Below are positions 1 to 8,030 of a DNA stretch of 64,000 nt, piece by piece (position 1 is the first letter of the stretch; each line of letters opens with the position of its first letter). The position numbers and the translations under genes were made by a program. Below the pieces are notes generated by a model, which was not told the DNA's origin, searched no databases, and saw only the letters and a program-made list of their open reading frames with translations. This DNA comes from Rhizobium sp. SSA_523. Lineage in GTDB: Bacteria; Pseudomonadota; Alphaproteobacteria; Rhizobiales; Rhizobiaceae. The stretch lies in assembly GCF_030435705.1 (NCBI RefSeq), contig NZ_CP129382.1:1240001-1304000 (forward strand), written 5' to 3'.

Positions 1-2
1 CC

Positions 3-209
3 GCCTACGCGGATCACCTGGCCGCCGACGAGGCTTGGATGGACGAAATCCGCCGCGCTTTCCCCCGCGAATGGGCGGGCGACGTCCGGTACACCCCGCG
101 CGCCCATGGTGAGCCCGGCACGCTGCTTGCCGCCGCCTATGAGCGGTATCTGGCAACGCGGGCGGAATGGGAGCGATACCTGCCGCATTATGAGCGGAGC
201 GTGGCATGA
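3..209 (+). CDS. Unknown protein, 3' end only
   Basis: The frame is open from the window edge to TGA at 207-209, giving 68 C-terminal residues. They are rich in Trp, Tyr and Arg and look like a soluble helical tail. The stop overlaps the next start (ATGA at 206-209), so the two genes are translationally coupled. I do not recognise the family. By position it is the last gene of a rightward unit that begins left of the window. Confidence 0.6.
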   Translation, partial: AYADHLAADEAWMDEIRRAFPREWAGDVRYTPRAHGEPGTLLAAAYERYLATRAEWERYLPHYERSVA

Positions 210-541
210 GCACCAGCTTCCCCACATTGACCGCGATCGCTGCGGTATTGGTGCAAGCGGCCTTTGGCGTCTTGCCCGACAAAGAACCGCCCCGCCCGCC
301 AGTGGCCGCCCCCGTGGCGGCCATTCTTGTTTCGCCGGCACCTCCGCCGCCTCCCGCACCGGCTGAGGTCTTTGTAGAGTTGCCGGACTTGGTTCCGGTC
401 CCAAAGCCGCGCCCTCAGCCGGTCCGCAAAGTCGTGCAGGTGCGCAAACATAAGCCCAAGCCGATCATCCGCCGCGCGCAACCAGCGCCACCCATACCCG
501 CGCCAGTGCAGTGGTCCGTGTCCGTCCGCATAAGCCTGTGA
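206..541 (+). CDS. Proline-rich protein with N-terminal hydrophobic segment
   Basis: This 111-residue protein starts with one hydrophobic stretch (about residues 5-24), usable as a membrane anchor or signal peptide. A Pro/Ala/Val tract and a Lys/Arg-rich segment (about 65-90) follow, reminiscent of TonB-like or spanin-like periplasmic stalks. The start is set by the ATGA overlap with the upstream gene. A lysis accessory or membrane-anchored stalk is possible, but there is no diagnostic motif and composition alone proves little. Confidence 0.5.
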   Translation: MSTSFPTLTAIAAVLVQAAFGVLPDKEPPRPPVAAPVAAILVSPAPPPPPAPAEVFVELPDLVPVPKPRPQPVRKVVQVRKHKPKPIIRRAQPAPPIPAPVQWSVSVRISL

Positions 542-575
542 GGTCCACGCCCACCGTGCGTGGTAGCATCCGCCA

Positions 576-608
576 CCCCGCCAATCATGGCAACCTATGG
601 AGACGCCC
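576..608 (+). promoter_or_regulatory. Recurrent leader element, copy 1
   Basis: CCCCGCCAATCATGG is followed by TATGGAGA and then the start codon at 609. It matches the shared leader of this prophage (CCCGCMANCATG, then an AAGGAGA-like Shine-Dalgarno). It favours ATG 609 over the in-frame ATG 597, which lies inside the leader. Confidence 0.7.
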
Positions 609-824
609 ATGCCCACCTACATCGTGCAGGTGCGCGCTATCCGCCACCTGACGGCCGAACTCACTGTTGAGGCCGAGAACATCTGCCAAGCCCGCGCCCA
701 GGTCGCCAAAGGCTTTGGCTATCCCAACAGCATAAAATGGGATGAAAGCGACCCCGAAGACGAGCAGATCGAATCCGCTCGCGAAGATTACCCCGCGACC
801 ATGCGCAACGGAGACCTGAAATGA
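609..824 (+). CDS. Small unknown phage protein
   Basis: This 71-residue protein begins MPTYIVQVRAI. Its N-terminal half looks like an alternating beta-strand small domain, as in many phage proteins that read like DUF-type small beta folds. The C-terminal half is acidic. ATG 609 is chosen because the leader's Shine-Dalgarno (GGAGA) sits just upstream; a longer form from 597 is possible. The stop overlaps the next start (ATGA at 821-824), so it is probably co-translated with the DUF3150 gene. Confidence 0.6.
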   Translation: MPTYIVQVRAIRHLTAELTVEAENICQARAQVAKGFGYPNSIKWDESDPEDEQIESAREDYPATMRNGDLK

Positions 825-1726
825 ACGCGATGACGCCCCTTGCATCCGCCACCTCCACCCTGTCCACACGCGCCATGCTGGTCAGTCTGTCCATCTCGCA
901 GTGGTCCGGCCGCCGCCTTGATCGCGAGATCACGGACGAGGTCAACCAGCAGCACAATGCCGCGGCCGACGCCGGACGCTACAACAAGCTCCTTCTCCCG
1001 AAGGAAGCCCTGGCCGAGATTGTTTCGGTGGTCAGTGAAACGCGCGCCGACTTCCTCAAGCGCACCCTGCCGTGGATGGACAACGGCTCCCGGATTATGG
1101 CTGCAGATGCCTATATGGCGCACATGGCTTGGGTGCGCAGCCAGTCGAGCAAGTTTGATCGCGCTGTCGCAGACTTCATCTCAAAGTATCCCGGCTATGT
1201 GAACGACGCCCGCATCCGACTGAACGGCATGTTCAAGCACGAGGACTATCCCGACGTCGACGCCCTGCGCGGCAAGTTCGCGCTGGAGGTGAAGGTATTG
1301 CCTGTTCCTTCCTCGTCCGACTTCCGCGTCGACATGAGCGAAGCGCAGGCGGCCCTCATCAGAGCCGATATTGAGGAGCAGGTGAGCAAAGCGACGACTG
1401 CCGCAGTCAAGGACGTCTACACCCGCGTGGCGGACGTCACCGGCCGCATGGTCGAGCGGCTCAATGCCTACAAGCCAGCCGTCAAGAAGGGCGAGAAGGC
1501 GGAAGGCGTCTTCCGCGACTCTCTTGTCGGAAATGTCCGCGACCTGATCCAGATCCTGCCCGCCCTCAACATCACTGGCGACCCAGTGCTGACCGCGATG
1601 GCCGAGAAGCTGGCACCGCTGGCCGAGCATGACGCATCGGTGCTGCGCGACGACCCCGCCATCCGCAAGGACGTGGCAGCAGAGGCACAGGCAATCCTCG
1701 ACTCGCTGTCCGGCTACCTCGCCTGA
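821..1726 (+). CDS. DUF3150-family protein
   Basis: This 301-residue, mostly helical protein has sequence resembling the DUF3150 family (region around WSGRRLDREITDEVN, then a helical middle with a WMDNGSRIM segment). In phages and plasmids this family is typically encoded with a MoxR-type AAA+ ATPase and a vWA protein. Both occur here downstream (2780 and 4833). Its biochemical role is not known; in this context I infer an adaptor or substrate-side partner of the ATPase. Family assignment is by eye and should be confirmed by profile search. Confidence 0.65.
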   Translation: MNAMTPLASATSTLSTRAMLVSLSISQWSGRRLDREITDEVNQQHNAAADAGRYNKLLLPKEALAEIVSVVSETRADFLKRTLPWMDNGSRIMAADAYMAHMAWVRSQSSKFDRAVADFISKYPGYVNDARIRLNGMFKHEDYPDVDALRGKFALEVKVLPVPSSSDFRVDMSEAQAALIRADIEEQVSKATTAAVKDVYTRVADVTGRMVERLNAYKPAVKKGEKAEGVFRDSLVGNVRDLIQILPALNITGDPVLTAMAEKLAPLAEHDASVLRDDPAIRKDVAAEAQAILDSLSGYLA

Positions 1727-1780
1727 CGCACCACACCACAAACCACCACCCTGGGACGTTGGCGTACTGCCGGCGCCCCT

Positions 1781-1809
1781 TCCCGCGATCATGCAACCAG
1801 GAGAACGCC
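1781..1809 (+). promoter_or_regulatory. Recurrent leader element, copy 2
   Basis: TCCCGCGATCATGCAACC leads into AGGAGAACGCC and the start codon at 1810. The Shine-Dalgarno and upstream CATG box match the other copies. Confidence 0.75.
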
Positions 1810-2373
1810 ATGGGAGACCGCGTCTATGCGTCGATCGAGATCGGCGGCCACCTTGAGACCATCGGAGAGGCTGAAACGCTGATCGATGCGCTGGTCCGCG
1901 AGGTGATCACCTTCAACCACACCGATGAGAAGATTGCATGCCTTGAAGACGGCCAGACGGCCCTGCGTACCATCATCGAGGCCGGAAAGACATTCGAAGG
2001 TCACGAGATGGAAGCGAACTATGGCAACTTCGATGAGCTGGACGCAGCTGCCCGCGAGCTGACGAATCTATGGTTCTCGACCACCTACGAGGCTGGTGGC
2101 GGGTTCCCAGAGGGCATCAAGACCTTCATCAATGGTGAACAATTCAGATGCCAAACGAGCGAAAACCGCCCCGTTGTCTCTCTCCCTGCGATCGAGGAGC
2201 TACTCCATAAGCACCGCCTTGGGCCAGATATTGTGGGCGAGCTCGACGCCCTTGTGGCCAACGCTAAGCGTTCTGCCGGTATTGGTCTCCCACCGCTCAC
2301 CGCTTCCCCTGCCGTATGTGCCTGGCTGAAGATCTTCGGTGAGAAAGCCGTGACATGCCCACCGGACTTATGA
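1810..2373 (+). CDS. Unknown phage protein in MoxR/vWA cassette
   Basis: This 187-residue acidic protein begins MGDRVYASIEIGG. The N-terminal 80 residues look like a compact alpha/beta domain, and a less acidic, Leu/Ala-rich region follows. The start is fixed by the leader element just upstream. It lies between the DUF3150 gene and the AAA+ gene, so it may belong to the same functional unit. Family not recognised. Confidence 0.6.
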   Translation: MGDRVYASIEIGGHLETIGEAETLIDALVREVITFNHTDEKIACLEDGQTALRTIIEAGKTFEGHEMEANYGNFDELDAAARELTNLWFSTTYEAGGGFPEGIKTFINGEQFRCQTSENRPVVSLPAIEELLHKHRLGPDIVGELDALVANAKRSAGIGLPPLTASPAVCAWLKIFGEKAVTCPPDL

Positions 2374-2810
2374 TCGGCCCTTACGCCCGGCAGATTATCG
2401 CCAGCGCCTACACGGTTGCTGGGACTGCCGGTCCCGACATGGCCATCGGTAGGCTCAAGTTCTGGTTCGCCTTCAAGCCGAACGGGACCGGCAGCACCAT
2501 ACGGTACGAGGCCTTGATAGGGCGCGGCGACAGCACCTTCGCCATGAAGCGCCGCCCGTATTTCGGAAGTGCTGCACCAAAGTACAGCGCGAACTTCCAC
2601 GATTACCGACTGCCGGAAGACCTTTCCCCTTTCCCCGCTCTCATCCTCCACAAGGGGGAGACGCTCGCATCGACCGCCCTCGCACTTCTGCGAGGCGACG
2701 ACATCGCCGACGTGACCCGTATGCGGTTACTCGGCGCCCTGCCCACCCGCCAAGCATGGCAAAAACCGGAGACCGATCCATGCATCTCAAAGCAGCCGCT
2801 TCTCTTCTGA
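2355..2810 (+). CDS. Unknown phage protein preceding the AAA+ gene
   Basis: Up to 151 residues. It overlaps the previous gene; ATG 2370 makes an ATGA overlap with that gene's stop and is an equally likely start (146 residues). The centre is basic with several aromatic residues (FWFAFKPNG). Its last codons overlap the leader and start of the AAA+ gene, so the leader of that gene is embedded in coding sequence. No recognised domain. Confidence 0.55.
   Translation: MPTGLMIGPYARQIIASAYTVAGTAGPDMAIGRLKFWFAFKPNGTGSTIRYEALIGRGDSTFAMKRRPYFGSAAPKYSANFHDYRLPEDLSPFPALILHKGETLASTALALLRGDDIADVTRMRLLGALPTRQAWQKPETDPCISKQPLLF
2746..2779 (+). promoter_or_regulatory. Recurrent leader element, copy 3
   Basis: CCCGCCAAGCATGGC is followed by ACCGGAGACC and the start at 2780. 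It lies inside the 3' end of the preceding gene. It argues that ATG 2780 rather than the in-frame ATG 2756 is the real start of the ATPase. Confidence 0.7.
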
Positions 2811-3784
2811 CGACTTTCATCGACGCTGACATCCCTTCCTTCATGTGGGGAGCGCCGGGCATCGGCAAGTCGGCCATCACCAACCAGATTGCCAATGAGC
2901 GAGGCTGGAAGGTGATCGACTTCCGGGCATCGACCCGCGATCCAGTCGCTCTCATGGGCTTGCCGGACCTCACAGAGGCCACCACCAAGTGGAAGGTGCC
3001 GGACGAGTTCCCCCAGGTTGACCGCGACGGCGATCAGGGGTTGCTCTTCCTCGACGAGCTGAACGCGGCCCCGCCCTCTATGATGGCGGCCATGTTCGGC
3101 TTCGTTCTTGAGCGCAAAGTGGGCGACTACCGCCTCCCGCCCGGCTGGCGGATCGTTGCAGCGGGGAACAGACAGGCTGACCGCGCAGCCGCGCAGCGCA
3201 TGCCGACGGCTCTCGCGAACCGCTTCGCTCACATCGATGTCGACGCCGACACAAGTGCCGGGCACGACAACGTGCATATCGAACACTTCAACAAGATCAG
3301 CGCGGATCCGAAGCTGATCGCCTTCCTCCGCTTCCGTCCGGCGCTCATCCACATCATGCCGAAGAACGATGAGCGGGCATTTCCTACCCCTCGCTCCTGG
3401 GAACAGGCGAGCAAAGTGCTCAACCTGCAGGGACCGCAGCGGCTTCAAGCTGTTTCCGCGATCGTTGGCGAAGGCGCGGCCGCAGAACTGGAAGGCTTCC
3501 TCCGCGTCTACCAGAACCTCCCTTCGCTGGACTTGGTCCTGACCAATCCCAACAGCGCGCCACTGCCGGAAGACCCCGCTGCACAGTTCGCGATCACCGC
3601 CGGCTTGGCGCGCAAGGTCGATGCAAAGACCTTCGAGAACGGCATGGCTTATATCAGCCGGATCCCGGCTCGCGAGTTCGAGATCATGTTTGCTGTCGAC
3701 GCGGTGAGGCGCGATCCCGGCCTCTCTCACACCCAGACATTCACCAACTGGGCAGTAAAAAATCAGGACGTCACCCTTGGCTAG
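2780..3784 (+). CDS. MoxR-type AAA+ ATPase (CobS-like)
   Basis: This 334-residue protein has a single AAA+ domain: Walker A GAPGIGKS (residues 24-31), Walker B LLFLDE (88-93), a sensor-1 Asn in AAGN (130) and an Arg-finger-like Arg in LANRF (148). MoxR-family ATPases act as chaperones that remodel or load metal or cofactor into partner proteins, usually with a vWA-domain protein. Such a protein is encoded at 4833 in the same unit. Phage homologues are often annotated as CobS-like; a cobalamin role is not implied. Three small paralogues lie between the ATPase and the vWA gene. Confidence 0.85.
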   Translation: MHLKAAASLLTTFIDADIPSFMWGAPGIGKSAITNQIANERGWKVIDFRASTRDPVALMGLPDLTEATTKWKVPDEFPQVDRDGDQGLLFLDELNAAPPSMMAAMFGFVLERKVGDYRLPPGWRIVAAGNRQADRAAAQRMPTALANRFAHIDVDADTSAGHDNVHIEHFNKISADPKLIAFLRFRPALIHIMPKNDERAFPTPRSWEQASKVLNLQGPQRLQAVSAIVGEGAAAELEGFLRVYQNLPSLDLVLTNPNSAPLPEDPAAQFAITAGLARKVDAKTFENGMAYISRIPAREFEIMFAVDAVRRDPGLSHTQTFTNWAVKNQDVTLG

Positions 3785-4115
3785 GTTCAAAGCGATATGG
3801 GGGCCGTATCGGGAAGAGGTTCAAGACCACCGTATCAAGTGGTTCTTCTCGTGCCTACTTTTGAACGACGAGGTTCGCGGCTACACGCTGCGCTTCTACT
3901 TTGAGACGCGCAAGTTCTCGGTCAAACCGCACACCGGCAAAGCAGATTCGCGCTATGCCCGCGCCCTCAGCGAGCAGGGCAAGCTGGCGCTTCTGCCCGA
4001 GGCGCAACGCGGCATCATCGAAGGCGAGCGCGTCACCGATATCTTGAGAGACCGGCTCGACAACGAGCGGATCGCCCGGGCAACAGCTCGGGCCATCGCC
4101 TATAGGAGGGAGTGA
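3777..4115 (+). CDS. Small paralogue 1 of 3 between AAA+ and vWA genes
   Basis: This 112-residue protein uses TTG 3777 as the best available start; it overlaps the ATPase stop by 8 bp. It shares a layout with the next two genes: an N-terminal F-x-x-x-x-GP motif, an aromatic beta-rich middle with an R-K-F strand, and a C-terminal helix of the form VTDILRDRL...IARATARAIA. I infer an ancient tandem triplication. Function unknown. Confidence 0.6.
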   Translation: MARFKAIWGPYREEVQDHRIKWFFSCLLLNDEVRGYTLRFYFETRKFSVKPHTGKADSRYARALSEQGKLALLPEAQRGIIEGERVTDILRDRLDNERIARATARAIAYRRE

Positions 4116-4486
4116 TGCCCATCATCAGAAGGGTCTTCGGCCCTTTCCATTTGGTCGAGAAGAATGGTGCTGAGCCAGAAATTCGGTGGCACTTCAACGG
4201 GATTCGCGGTGACAAAACGACCGCCCATTGGGTGCTGATATTCAACGCTCGGGAAAGACGCTTCAAGGCAAGCAACATCAAAATCAGCGACAGCCTCATG
4301 GGGCGCAGCCGAAAAGCGCTCGCCAGCCTCGCAATTCCAGCAGAGGTGACGAGCGAGGATGCCCACCCCGACGCCTGGCTTGATGAGCGCCCGGTCATGG
4401 AGGGGACTGTCACCGACATCCTCAAAGCAAAGCTCTCACCCGCCGACATCGCGAAAGCGACCGCGCTGGCAATAAGAGGAGATTGA
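4115..4486 (+). CDS. Small paralogue 2 of 3
   Basis: This 123-residue protein is read from ATG 4115, 5 bases after an AGGAGG Shine-Dalgarno; a GTG at 4112 is an alternative. It contains VFGPF near the N-terminus, an RRFKAS strand, and the C-terminal helix VTDILKAKL...IAKATALAIR, matching paralogue 1 in order and spacing. It is longer by a loop around residues 80-95. Function unknown. Confidence 0.65.
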   Translation: MPIIRRVFGPFHLVEKNGAEPEIRWHFNGIRGDKTTAHWVLIFNARERRFKASNIKISDSLMGRSRKALASLAIPAEVTSEDAHPDAWLDERPVMEGTVTDILKAKLSPADIAKATALAIRGD

Positions 4487-4487
4487 C

Positions 4488-4787
4488 GTGGACGCTAAGA
4501 AACTTGCGGCCGATTTTACCGGCCCGGTCTTGGTTGAGAGAGCCGGCGAGGTCCGGTTCTACTGGGAAGGCAACAAGAAGCTTTTTCCGCGCACCCGGTT
4601 CCGCCTGGAGTACCAAATTGGGAAGCGGCTGTTCACCCTGACAAGATTCACCAGGCTCCGTAGCGGGAGCAGCAAAGAGATGAAGCGGAGCATCTACGAT
4701 CCCAACGTCATCGACGTCTTTCGCTCGGCCCTCTTACCGGAGCAGGTGGCGGAGATCACTCGGCTGTCAATGCAGCGCACCCTCTAG
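4488..4787 (+). CDS. Small paralogue 3 of 3
   Basis: This 99-residue protein starts at GTG 4488, one base after the previous stop, with AGGAG upstream. It is the most diverged copy: FTGPVLVERAG, then a K-R-L-F-T-L-T strand, then VIDVFRSALLPEQVAEITRL. The conserved order of the GP motif, aromatic strand and terminal helix supports common descent with the two upstream genes. Confidence 0.6.
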   Translation: MDAKKLAADFTGPVLVERAGEVRFYWEGNKKLFPRTRFRLEYQIGKRLFTLTRFTRLRSGSSKEMKRSIYDPNVIDVFRSALLPEQVAEITRLSMQRTL

Positions 4788-4804
4788 CGCTGTCCCAACC
4801 ATTG

Positions 4805-4832
4805 CTCGCAATCATGCACCACGGAGATCACC
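4805..4832 (+). promoter_or_regulatory. Recurrent leader element, copy 4
   Basis: CTCGCAATCATGCACC leads into ACGGAGATCACC and the start at 4833. It sits in the short gap after the three paralogues, immediately before the vWA gene. Confidence 0.75.
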
Positions 4833-5987
4833 ATGAACGTGCAAGACAAGATTCTCGCCGCGCAGACGGCGCTGCTGTGGGACCACCCGTTCTTCGGCGT
4901 GCTCATGCTTCAGCTGAAGAAGGTGGGCGCCACCGATGACCCCCGTATCGACACCATGGCGACCGACGGCCGCCACCTGTACTACCACGAGCCGTTCGTG
5001 ATGAGCCTGAAGAAGGACGAGCTGGTATTCGTCCTGGCGCACGAGGTCATGCACAATGCGCTCGAGCACCACATCCGCCGGCAGCACCGCAAGCCGGGCC
5101 GCTGGAACAAGGCGGCCGACTACGCCATCAACGGCGAGCTGTCCGAATGCAAGGTCGGCAAGATGCCTGACTGCGGGCTGCTCGAGCCCCGCTTCACCGG
5201 ACTGTCAGCAGAGGAGATCTACCGGATCCTCGACGACGAGAATAACGGCGACGACTCTGACGAGGGCCAAGGCGATGTAGGTGGTTGCGGCGGCACGCTT
5301 GACGGCTGCGCTCCACACGACGAGGCAGCCAAGGCTGAACTGCGCGCCGAGATTCAGACCCAGATCCGGCAGGCCGCCATGACTGCCAAGGCAGCGCAGG
5401 CTGGGAAGCTCCCGGCTGGAGTGCAACGCATTATCGACGAGCTGTTGATGCCGCGTGTCGACTGGCGGTCGGTTCTCCGCCGCTTCATTGACGAATCCAT
5501 GACCCGGAATTTCTCCTGGTCCAACCCGAACCGGCGGATGATCCCGTTCGGCATCGTCACGCCTGGCACCGTCAGCGACGGCGTCTCCCACATCGTCATT
5601 GCGGTCGACACCTCTGGCTCAATCGATGCGGAGATCTTGAAGGACTTTGCCGCCGAGGTGAACGGCGCGTTTCAGGAGGGCGCGGTCGACAGGCTCACGG
5701 TGATCTATGCCGACGCCGCAGTCGCCAAAATCGAGGAGTTCGAGAACGGCGACGAGCTCGTCCTCCACCCGGCAGGCGGCGGCGGCACCGCATTTTCGGA
5801 CACGTTCGAGAAGATCACCGACCAATACCCTGATGCCCGGGCAACCATCTACCTCACCGACATGTACGTCTTCGACTTCGGCGAGGAGCCTCCGATGCCC
5901 GTACTGTGGGGCGTCTACGGCAGGGACAGTAAGGACTTCGCCACGCTCTCCCCGCCCTTCGGTGAGACGATCAACATAAGCATCTAA
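4833..5987 (+). CDS. Putative metallopeptidase with C-terminal vWA-like domain (CobT-like)
   Basis: This 384-residue protein has two parts. The N-terminal domain carries HEVMH (residues 70-74), an HExxH zinc-binding motif as in the DUF2201-type putative metallopeptidases. A linker rich in Asp/Glu/Gly follows (about 135-165). The C-terminal domain is vWA-like with a MIDAS DTSGS (259-263), Thr319 in GGGGTAF, and Asp343 in YLTDM. The family is paired with MoxR-type ATPases, consistent with the upstream gene at 2780. Both the catalytic-type motif and the metal-adhesion site appear intact. The substrate is unknown. Confidence 0.82.
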   Translation: MNVQDKILAAQTALLWDHPFFGVLMLQLKKVGATDDPRIDTMATDGRHLYYHEPFVMSLKKDELVFVLAHEVMHNALEHHIRRQHRKPGRWNKAADYAINGELSECKVGKMPDCGLLEPRFTGLSAEEIYRILDDENNGDDSDEGQGDVGGCGGTLDGCAPHDEAAKAELRAEIQTQIRQAAMTAKAAQAGKLPAGVQRIIDELLMPRVDWRSVLRRFIDESMTRNFSWSNPNRRMIPFGIVTPGTVSDGVSHIVIAVDTSGSIDAEILKDFAAEVNGAFQEGAVDRLTVIYADAAVAKIEEFENGDELVLHPAGGGGTAFSDTFEKITDQYPDARATIYLTDMYVFDFGEEPPMPVLWGVYGRDSKDFATLSPPFGETINISI

Positions 5988-6019
5988 CCCGCCACTCATG
6001 GCAACAACGGAGAGAGAAC
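5988..6019 (+). promoter_or_regulatory. Recurrent leader element, copy 5
   Basis: CCCGCCACTCATGGC leads into AACGGAGAG and the start at 6020. Confidence 0.72.
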
Positions 6020-6415
6020 ATGACAACGGCGCCCGAAACTTTGGACTGGCTTGCGGCGCAGTTCCGCAGTCGCGCTGATGAAGACCCGGACGAGCACACT
6101 CAGAGGGATGCAAAGGAGGTTGAAGAGGCTCGGGCCTGCTTCGCCGACCTTCTATCAGCCTCCGAGGAAATCCTCGCCAGCGAAGGCTTCAACGCGCTCG
6201 ACAAAGAGCGTCGTTCAACAGGCGCATGGCCGCGTCTCTTCGCGGCGTATGACAGGATAATGGGCAGGTTCAAAGAGCCACATGCCTCTGAGCGGGAGCG
6301 GATGCTCGACCTCCTCCACCGCAATCTCGCGGCATGGGAAGACGAGGAAGAGTCGGTGCAAGAGGAGCACGAGGATCTGATCACCGACCTCCGCAATTTT
6401 CTGGAGGGCAAGTGA
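6020..6415 (+). CDS. Acidic helical unknown protein
   Basis: This 131-residue protein is strongly acidic and predicted helical throughout, with a Glu-rich C-terminal stretch (residues about 110-125). No cysteine cluster or nucleotide-binding motif is visible. It starts directly after a leader element and is followed one base later by the next gene, so it opens a small operon. Function unknown; an acidic DNA-mimic-like protein is conceivable on composition alone. Confidence 0.6.
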   Translation: MTTAPETLDWLAAQFRSRADEDPDEHTQRDAKEVEEARACFADLLSASEEILASEGFNALDKERRSTGAWPRLFAAYDRIMGRFKEPHASERERMLDLLHRNLAAWEDEEESVQEEHEDLITDLRNFLEGK

Positions 6416-6416
6416 C

Positions 6417-6746
6417 ATGACCGTCCGCACCTTCCTCGACGTATCCACCGCTCACCTGTCCTCAACGGCACGTTCCTGGCTTTCCGAGAGCGCCACTGCC
6501 AACCATGCTGCCAGCTACCACGGCACCGGCAGCGGTGCTCCGCTCGGCTGCCTTGGCGCCACGCTGTATGGGTGGTTCATGTCTGCGCCGGCGCTGCCTG
6601 GCCACCCTGATTACTGCGACCACGGCATCCCAGAGGACATGCACCCGGTCATCCAGCATGCTCACGCCGTCGGCTGCGACTACATCCTCTTCGACGCTGA
6701 TGCCCCAGTCATCAACGCCCTTCCGGTCTTTGACGAGGATGGCTGA
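6417..6746 (+). CDS. Unknown phage protein, possibly DUF5983-like
   Basis: This 109-residue protein has an N-terminal FLDVSTAHL motif and a C-terminal VGCDYILFDADA segment. These recall the small phage and plasmid proteins grouped as DUF5983; I give that from memory and without certainty. It is separated from the upstream stop by one base and overlaps the downstream start, so it is co-translated. Confidence 0.6.
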   Translation: MTVRTFLDVSTAHLSSTARSWLSESATANHAASYHGTGSGAPLGCLGATLYGWFMSAPALPGHPDYCDHGIPEDMHPVIQHAHAVGCDYILFDADAPVINALPVFDEDG

Positions 6747-7062
6747 GCGCTCGATAGCCGAACGCCTCTTCCTCGAGGCTGACCAAGCGCGGCATCAGGA
6801 GCTTATCGATTTCGCACTCGACCTGATTCGTGACCACGAGGACCACGCTCCCCGGATCGACACCGGTGAGTGGACGATCGAGGCGCAGGAGAGGATCGAC
6901 GACCTCCGCAACCTGCTGAACCTGATCGTGGACCCGCCGCTCAGACAGGTTTGCATAGTGCACCCCACGCTTGAGCACCGAAAATATGCAGTGCACCTCC
7001 AGCCTTTCACCGGCCCTTTCCCATGGGCCGCCCCGGCCAACCATGGCAACCAAGGAGACTAA
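6739..7062 (+). CDS. Small unknown protein
   Basis: This 107-residue protein starts at ATG 6739, overlapping the upstream stop by 8 bases. The first 70 residues are acidic and helical (RHQELIDFALDLI). The last residues are encoded by the leader element of the next gene, so that stretch is probably under nucleotide rather than protein constraint. Family not recognised. Confidence 0.5.
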   Translation: MAERSIAERLFLEADQARHQELIDFALDLIRDHEDHAPRIDTGEWTIEAQERIDDLRNLLNLIVDPPLRQVCIVHPTLEHRKYAVHLQPFTGPFPWAAPANHGNQGD

Positions 7063-7063
7063 C
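7031..7063 (+). promoter_or_regulatory. Recurrent leader element, copy 6
   Basis: CCCCGGCCAACCATGGCAAC leads into CAAGGAGACTAAC and the start at 7064. It is one of the closest matches to the consensus and is embedded in the 3' end of the upstream gene. Confidence 0.75.
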
Positions 7064-7726
7064 ATGCCTGACATCACCAACACCGACCGTTCAGCATGGG
7101 CGGCCGAAGCCATCGATGCTTTCACCGCTGTGTGCCGCATGGATGGAGAAGACAATCAGACCAAGGCGAAGGATCTCGTCACCAACCTCGTCCACTACCT
7201 CCGCATGGAGTGCGGCCTCTCCTTCGAAGAAGCCAGCACCGTGGTCCAGAACGCCGTCACCATGGCGGAGCAGGAGACGGAGGAAGACTTTGACGGTGAA
7301 GAAGAACCGCTTGTCCGAGAGTATGGTATCCGCCTTTGGGCAACCCTCCGCGGCGAATATGAATACACCGTCCATGCCTCCAGCCTTGAGGATGCCATCG
7401 CCAAAGCGAAAGCAGCCGACCACACCTACTGCAGCTTCAAAGTGGACAGCGTCGATGGCGATCAGACCGCCCACGTCTTCGGACCGGACGACGACAATCC
7501 CGAAGACGATGATGCTTGGGGAGGCAATGGCGTTGAGATCGACATGCGCGAACCCGGCGAACCCTTCAGCTGGGACGCATGCCAGCTCGTCAAGGATCTG
7601 GCGAAGCTGAGCCCGATCGCGGAACTGTTATCCGGCAACGACATGAACGCTGCCGTATCGGTTGAGCAGCTCGGCGTTGTCGCCAAACTCATTGCCCGTG
7701 CTGAAGCGCTCTGCGCCAAGGAGTGA
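7064..7726 (+). CDS. Acidic unknown phage protein
   Basis: This 220-residue protein is read from ATG 7064, placed by the leader element. It has an N-terminal helical domain (to about residue 75), a middle beta-rich part (YGIRLWATLRGEYEYTVHA), an Asp-rich loop (DDDNPEDDD) and a helical C-terminus. The middle segment resembles small phage domains that accompany DpnD/PcfM-like folds, but I cannot assign it. Function unknown. Confidence 0.6.
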   Translation: MPDITNTDRSAWAAEAIDAFTAVCRMDGEDNQTKAKDLVTNLVHYLRMECGLSFEEASTVVQNAVTMAEQETEEDFDGEEEPLVREYGIRLWATLRGEYEYTVHASSLEDAIAKAKAADHTYCSFKVDSVDGDQTAHVFGPDDDNPEDDDAWGGNGVEIDMREPGEPFSWDACQLVKDLAKLSPIAELLSGNDMNAAVSVEQLGVVAKLIARAEALCAKE

Positions 7727-7731
7727 TGACC

Positions 7732-8028
7732 ATGGCATTTCAGATTAACCCGCCCACCATCCCGCTCGGGATCCTGCAATGGGACGACACCGGCGCCGAC
7801 ACCGATCCGAGGGCGCGGCTTCTCGCTCACATCAACATCGGCGGGCTCGACATGCACCTCGAGGCTTGGGCGGTGCACCGCGATGACGAAGGCGTGCAGC
7901 ACGCTGACCCGACATCCATGCGCAGGGACGACTTCGACTCGCTCTGCACCATGATGGATACCACGTTCACCACCATCGACATCGGCGGTCGCGATTACAT
8001 TCTGATCGCCACGCCCTACGGAGATTGA
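7732..8028 (+). CDS. Small unknown phage protein
   Basis: This 98-residue protein starts at ATG 7732, 8 bases after AAGGAG. The alternatives ATG 7726 and GTG 7723 lie too close to that Shine-Dalgarno. It is mixed alpha/beta, Asp-rich, with a C-terminal GGRDYILIATPYGD. It follows the previous gene with almost no gap. Not recognised. Confidence 0.55.
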   Translation: MAFQINPPTIPLGILQWDDTGADTDPRARLLAHINIGGLDMHLEAWAVHRDDEGVQHADPTSMRRDDFDSLCTMMDTTFTTIDIGGRDYILIATPYGD

Positions 8029-8030
8029 CC

